Positions 60,075-64,000 of a stretch of DNA of 64,000 nucleotides are shown in pieces. Source of the DNA: Alistipes sp. (GTDB lineage: Bacteria > Bacteroidota > Bacteroidia > Bacteroidales > Rikenellaceae); the NCBI GenBank assembly GCA_017555695.1, contig JAFZFX010000049.1, positions 62,001 to 126,000 of the forward strand, written 5' to 3'. The notes under the pieces are model-generated. The model searched no databases, had not been told where the DNA came from, and was given only the letters and a program-made list of their open reading frames with translations. A program made the position numbers and the translations under genes. Position 1 is the stretch's first letter. The number at the start of each line of letters is the position of its first letter.

Positions 60075-62192
60075 TTAGAGATTCTCCAGCGTGTACTGAA
60101 TCATCTTTATGCGGATGTTGTTGGCGTACGCGGGATACATCGAGTGATTCTGGTCGGGGTATATCATCATATCGTACTGCTTGCCAGCGCGATTCAGGGC
60201 GTGGCACATCTCCATAGTGTTCTGTACATGGACATTGTCATCGGCCGTGCCGTGCATAATCAAGAGACGAGTGCGGTCGTGCAACTTGTCGGCGAAGTTA
60301 ATCGGCGAGTTCTCGTCGTAGCCCTTGGGGTTATCCTGCGGCAGGTCGTTGTAAATCTCGGTGTAGATTGTGTCGTAGTAACGCCACGAAGTAACGGGAG
60401 CCACAGCGATGGCCATCTTGAAGAGCCCGTCACCCTTCAGGGCGCAACCCAAAGCCATAAATCCTCCGTACGACCAGCCGTAGATGCCGATGCGTGAAGA
60501 ATCGACATAGGGCTGTGATGCCATATAGCGGGCAAACGAAATCTGATCCTCCACCTCCAGGCGGCCGAGGTCGCCATAGGTCTGCTTCTTGAACTCCTCA
60601 CCCATATATCCCGTGCCGCGTCCGTCACAGCATACTACGATGTAGCCGTTACCAACCATCACATTCTCCCATCCGAGTGAGAAACTATCGGCAACCGACT
60701 GTGAGCCAGGGCCAGAGTACTGCGTAAGGAGTACGGGGTACTTCTTGTTGGAGTCGAAGTCGGCGGGCTTGATGATGTAGGCGTTGAGCTTGTCGCCACG
60801 CTCGGTTGTGAATGTGAAGAACTCCTTGTGTGGTAGGCTCTCCATCTTTTTCTTCAGTTCGTTGTTCTCTACGAGGGTGCGTACCAACTCGCCCTTGGCG
60901 TTACGAATCTCGACGCTACGCGGTGCGCTGGCTGACGAGAAGGTAGAGATGTAGTACTTCATACCCTTGCTCGGAGAGATTGAGTATGTACCCTCCAACT
61001 CGGTTAGGCGGCGCTTGTTCTTGCCCTTGTAGTCTATCGAGTAGAGGTTACGGCGCAGGGGCGACGACTCGGTAGAGATGTAGTAGATGTTCTTGTCCGT
61101 AGTCTCGACGATGCTTGTCACCTGCCACTCGCCCTCGGTGAGTGCGCGCAGGGGCTCGATGCCGCTCTTTATCGAGTAGAGATAGAGGTGATTCCAGCCA
61201 GAAATTGTCTCGTTCTGTGCGATGAAGCGGTCACCATCGATAAAGCGAATAGTGCTGAGCGAGGGACGCTCAACATAGCGGGGCGAACTCTCCTTGTAGA
61301 TGGTCTGGTGTGAGCCGTCAGCCTTGTAGAGTATAACCTCGAAGTTGCGCTGCTTGCGGTCGATGCTGTAGTAGTACAACTCACCTGCGGGAGTCCAGCC
61401 GATGAAGGGGATATACAAATCCAACTCCTCACCCGAGGCTACCATCTGCTTCTTGCCCGAAGCGATGTCGTAGAGCCATAACTCCACTACAGAGTTCTTG
61501 TCGCCAGCCTTGGGGTACTTGAACGAGTAGGGCTCGTTGTAGAGTTTGCCGTCGAAACGCATCATCTCGAATGTGGGTACCTGGCTCTCGTCAAAACGCA
61601 GATATGCAATCTGTTTTGAATCGGGCGAGAAGGCATAAGCTTGTGTGAAGCCGTACTCCTCCTCATATACCCAGTCGGCTGTGCCGTTGATTATCTTGTT
61701 CCACTCGCCGTCGTTGGTGATGGCTGTGGCCTCGTGACCCATTGCGGCAATATAGAGATTGTTCTGCTTTGAGTAGGCCACCCACTTTGAGTCGGGCGAG
61801 AGCGTAAGGTCGCGCACATCCTTCAGTTCGGTTATTGTCTTGCCGTCAGCGAGAGATACAATCTGGTAATCGACCGTAGAAGAGTGTCGGTAGATGGGGC
61901 GGTAGTTGTTGCCCAGGATGAGCATCTCCTCGGTAGGAGAGAACTCGTAGCTCGCAAAACGACCTTTGTACAGTGTATCGCACAACTCCTTGTCGGTGTA
62001 GCTGTGGCGCAGGATTGCTCCGCCGCGGCTTACGGTGTAGTGCTCACCGTCCTGCATCGAGCGAAGACCCGACACACCACGATTGAGTGATGAGATTTGC
62101 TGTAATTCGCTGTATGTCTTCTGTGAAAAAGCATTCGCGCCTACAAGAGTAAGCGCGGCTGCAAGAATGATATTAAGTTTGGATAGTTTCAT
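60075..62192 (-). CDS. Dipeptidyl peptidase IV-like exported S9 peptidase
   Basis: The 705-residue protein has a signal peptide (MKLSKLNIILAAALTLVGANAFS), a DPP-IV-type beta-propeller (about 40-450; EEEYGF near 174 matches the Glu pair that binds the peptide N-terminus), and an alpha/beta hydrolase domain. Catalytic Ser is in GWSYGGF (574), Asp in GTADDN (near 651) and His in DQNHSM (683). It removes X-Pro or X-Ala dipeptides from peptide N-termini in the periplasm. It is probably transcribed from the GH73 promoter through the gene at 62203. Confidence 0.92.
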   Translation of the reverse strand: MKLSKLNIILAAALTLVGANAFSQKTYSELQQISSLNRGVSGLRSMQDGEHYTVSRGGAILRHSYTDKELCDTLYKGRFASYEFSPTEEMLILGNNYRPIYRHSSTVDYQIVSLADGKTITELKDVRDLTLSPDSKWVAYSKQNNLYIAAMGHEATAITNDGEWNKIINGTADWVYEEEYGFTQAYAFSPDSKQIAYLRFDESQVPTFEMMRFDGKLYNEPYSFKYPKAGDKNSVVELWLYDIASGKKQMVASGEELDLYIPFIGWTPAGELYYYSIDRKQRNFEVILYKADGSHQTIYKESSPRYVERPSLSTIRFIDGDRFIAQNETISGWNHLYLYSIKSGIEPLRALTEGEWQVTSIVETTDKNIYYISTESSPLRRNLYSIDYKGKNKRRLTELEGTYSISPSKGMKYYISTFSSASAPRSVEIRNAKGELVRTLVENNELKKKMESLPHKEFFTFTTERGDKLNAYIIKPADFDSNKKYPVLLTQYSGPGSQSVADSFSLGWENVMVGNGYIVVCCDGRGTGYMGEEFKKQTYGDLGRLEVEDQISFARYMASQPYVDSSRIGIYGWSYGGFMALGCALKGDGLFKMAIAVAPVTSWRYYDTIYTEIYNDLPQDNPKGYDENSPINFADKLHDRTRLLIMHGTADDNVHVQNTMEMCHALNRAGKQYDMMIYPDQNHSMYPAYANNIRIKMIQYTLENL

Positions 62193-62202
62193 ATTCTGTG
62201 TG

Positions 62203-62889
62203 TTAAATATCGTCTACATTGAAGTCGTAGCCCAGGCGCTTACCTGTCACGAACTTCGAGTTGTCCATCTTGGTGTTGAACTGGTCCACGGTCACGCGCT
62301 TGTTCTCCTCATACGGGGGCATCAGCAGGTCGAAGTTGATGGCATAGTTGATTGCCGACTCCATAATTGCCACCAGCGCCTCGCGAGTGATTTTGTCGCG
62401 ACCGAAGAGCATCGGGCGTACCAGCGTCTGGCGCTTACCCTCGACGAAGAAGCACTTTTCGCGGTTGATGAAGATGCGGCCGATAAGGTAGCCCTCGTCG
62501 GCGTTACGGTTGAACTTGAACGAATCTGACAAGAAGTTGTAGATGTTAATCACACCGCAGTATGAGTTGTTTCTGTCGGCCTGCACATACTCGTTTTGCC
62601 AGATTATGTGGTTAGAGTCAAACTCAAAGATGTCGGTATGCATCTGGAAAATGAGCAGGTCGCTGGCAATCTGCAATTGAGCCTCGAACTTTCCACGGTC
62701 GCGATACTCTATTCTCACGCGTTTGTCCAGCTTGCCATCCAGATCGTCGTCCAACTCTGAAGCAATCTCGAAGAGTACATCCTTTAGTTCGTTGAATGTG
62801 GTAAAGGTGTTGTCGAAGATGTGCTGCTTGAGGGTCGATTTGTTGATAATAGCGGCGATTATCCTCTCGCGCATAGGTGTCTTATCCAT
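62203..62889 (-). CDS. Conserved-type cytoplasmic protein, function unknown
   Basis: I do not recognise a domain in this 228-residue protein. It lacks a signal peptide and membrane helices. It contains acidic and aromatic stretches (SELDDDLDGKLDKRVRIEY, LLIFQMHTDIFEFDSNHIIW) and ends KRLGYDFNVDDI. It lies 10 bases upstream of the DPP-IV gene and 36 bases after the GH73 gene, so it belongs to their operon. Confidence 0.6.
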   Translation of the reverse strand: MDKTPMRERIIAAIINKSTLKQHIFDNTFTTFNELKDVLFEIASELDDDLDGKLDKRVRIEYRDRGKFEAQLQIASDLLIFQMHTDIFEFDSNHIIWQNEYVQADRNNSYCGVINIYNFLSDSFKFNRNADEGYLIGRIFINREKCFFVEGKRQTLVRPMLFGRDKITREALVAIMESAINYAINFDLLMPPYEENKRVTVDQFNTKMDNSKFVTGKRLGYDFNVDDI

Positions 62890-62925
62890 TGTAATCTGAT
62901 TTTGTGTTCAACTAAATGTTTGCGC

Positions 62926-63942
62926 TTATCGGTACAACTTAATGCGCTGTCCCGCCTGCAGGGTGTCGGCCACCTTGAGCTTGTTCATTGCGGCCAACTG
63001 CTTGAGGCGCACGCCATACTCTTGTGAGAGCGACAGCAGAGTCTCGCCTTCGCGGACGATGTGGTACTGCTCGTCGCCATTCCACTCCGTCTGCTTGCGC
63101 TCGATGTAAATCATCTCACCCTCGATGGGGTCGGCCGTAGAGGCGGGCGAAATCTCGTTATACTTTCGCAAAGTGCGTTCCGTAATGGCGAATGTTGAGG
63201 CTATGTCGGCAAATTTGTCGCCGTTGCGGGCGATGACAAAGTGCGTACGGTTGTTGGCATATACTGCATAGCCGTTGTAGGTGCGCTCCACGACACGATA
63301 GTCGTTGGGGTCGATGCGACCCTCGGTAGCGGTGGGAATATTGACGCTACTGCTCTCGGCAAATGTCTCGGCCACATTCTCGTTGCTCTTGAAGCGTGAA
63401 GCGTAGAGCATTGCGCCATTCTCTTCGTCGAGAAGGTAGAGTTTGTTATCCTCGATGATCTTTATCAGTCGCTGTGCATAGTCGGGGGCGGTGGCGTAGC
63501 CTGCGGCCTTCAAGCCTCGAGCCCAACTGCGGTAGTCGGTAGCCTGATAGGCAAAGAGCGAATCGTAACGGGGTGAGTTGTCGAGGAACTTGGCGTGGTC
63601 CTCGTAAGACTCCTCTACTGTTTCGTACGAGCGGAAGCACTCGTTGGGGGCATCGTCCGTGTGATAGACCTTTGCTCCCTTCCAATCCTTCTTGCACTTG
63701 ATGCCGAAGTGGTTGTTCGAACGGCGTGCCAGGTTGCTGTTGCCGCTGTCCGACTCGAGGATGCCCTGTGCCATAGTGATGCTGGCAGGGATACCGTAAC
63801 GCTCCATATGGTCGATGGCTATCGTCTTGTAGCGGTCGATATACTCCTCCTTGGTTTGTCGGGTCTGCGCCGACGCTTCGCCCATAATTGATATCGAAAA
63901 GGCGAAAAGTAGTACGAATATTGCTTTTCTAGAAAAAATCAT
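62926..63942 (-). CDS. Exported GH73 glucosaminidase with two LysM domains
   Basis: From the ATG at 63942 the protein has 338 residues. A signal peptide (MIFSRKAIFVLLFAFSISIMGEASA) leads to a glucosaminidase domain (about 30-165: GIPASITMAQGILESDSGNS with catalytic Glu, NNHFGIKCKKDW, SYEDHAKFL). Two LysM peptidoglycan-binding modules follow (about 220-265 and 290-336). It cuts peptidoglycan glycan strands during wall turnover. The TTG start at 63960 is rejected because the promoter would leave no leader. Confidence 0.92.
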   Translation of the reverse strand: MIFSRKAIFVLLFAFSISIMGEASAQTRQTKEEYIDRYKTIAIDHMERYGIPASITMAQGILESDSGNSNLARRSNNHFGIKCKKDWKGAKVYHTDDAPNECFRSYETVEESYEDHAKFLDNSPRYDSLFAYQATDYRSWARGLKAAGYATAPDYAQRLIKIIEDNKLYLLDEENGAMLYASRFKSNENVAETFAESSSVNIPTATEGRIDPNDYRVVERTYNGYAVYANNRTHFVIARNGDKFADIASTFAITERTLRKYNEISPASTADPIEGEMIYIERKQTEWNGDEQYHIVREGETLLSLSQEYGVRLKQLAAMNKLKVADTLQAGQRIKLYR

Positions 63943-63967
63943 TATCTTTGTAATTATCAACTAAAGG

Positions 63968-63998
63968 CAAAGATAGACTATTTTATAATAATAACCAA
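63968..63998 (-). promoter_or_regulatory. Promoter of the GH73/unknown/DPP-IV operon
   Basis: On the minus strand TTG, 20 bases, then TATCTTTG lies 25 bases before the ATG at 63942, a full consensus match. Confidence 0.75.
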
Positions 63999-64000
63999 TA

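Overview
The window is chromosomal DNA of a gut-type Bacteroidales bacterium, most like Alistipes/Rikenellaceae; the genus is an inference. The evidence is the Bacteroidetes promoter form (TTG, about 19-20 bp, TAnnTTTG) upstream of many genes, weak Shine-Dalgarno sites, many lipoproteins with short lipoboxes, and families largely confined to the phylum (DUF4465, BtuG-like propeller, DUF4290, DUF4837, DUF5020, Rpb6-type omega, head-GIN/DUF2807). No phage, insertion sequence or CRISPR array is visible.

Layout. 1-7.6 kb: a cobalamin riboswitch leads a surface B12-capture operon (small peptide, DUF4465 lipoprotein, large Ig/PKD-like surface protein, BtuG-like lipoprotein, BtuB-like receptor). 7.7-12.7 kb: tRNA-Gly, an exported phosphodiester glycosidase, cyclophilin, an SDR-type threonine dehydrogenase, and a DUF5020/NCS2 pair probably for nucleobase uptake. 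12.8-22.4 kb: a galactoside-oriented operon of two tandem GH2 enzymes, a lipoprotein aldose epimerase, an (alpha/alpha)6 glycosidase, a galactokinase broken by an in-frame TAG, and a sialate O-acetylesterase. 22.6-28 kb: bamD, rpoZ, coaBC, recN and a GH88 lipoprotein.

28-33.4 kb: initiator tRNA with a duplicated 3' end, then a five-gene heterodisulfide-reductase-like electron-transfer cluster whose first ATG directly abuts a terminator hairpin. 33.5-43 kb: folA, thyA, lpxH, a TlpA-like protein without its CxxC, DUF4290, a degenerate sigma-54 activator, gph-nhaC, a glycosyltransferase and pfkA. 43-49.4 kb: two exported proteins behind identical 47-nt leaders, then a PspC/PadR/DUF2807/PspC envelope module. 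49.6-55 kb: split lysine exporter LysO, and metF-metH. MetH needs the cobalamin that the first operon imports. 55-64 kb: UbiX-like enzyme, polysaccharide deacetylase, DUF4837, greA, Fe/Mn superoxide dismutase, a zeta-toxin-like kinase overlapping a 58-codon partner gene, a DPP-IV-like peptidase, an unknown protein and a GH73/LysM peptidoglycan hydrolase.

Most of the window is ordinary core and accessory Bacteroidales content. The points most worth a second look are the galK nonsense codon, the Hdr-like cluster with its start-abutting hairpin, the tRNA-fMet 3' duplication, the zeta-kinase/small-protein pair, the twin leaders, and the small peptide in the B12 operon.
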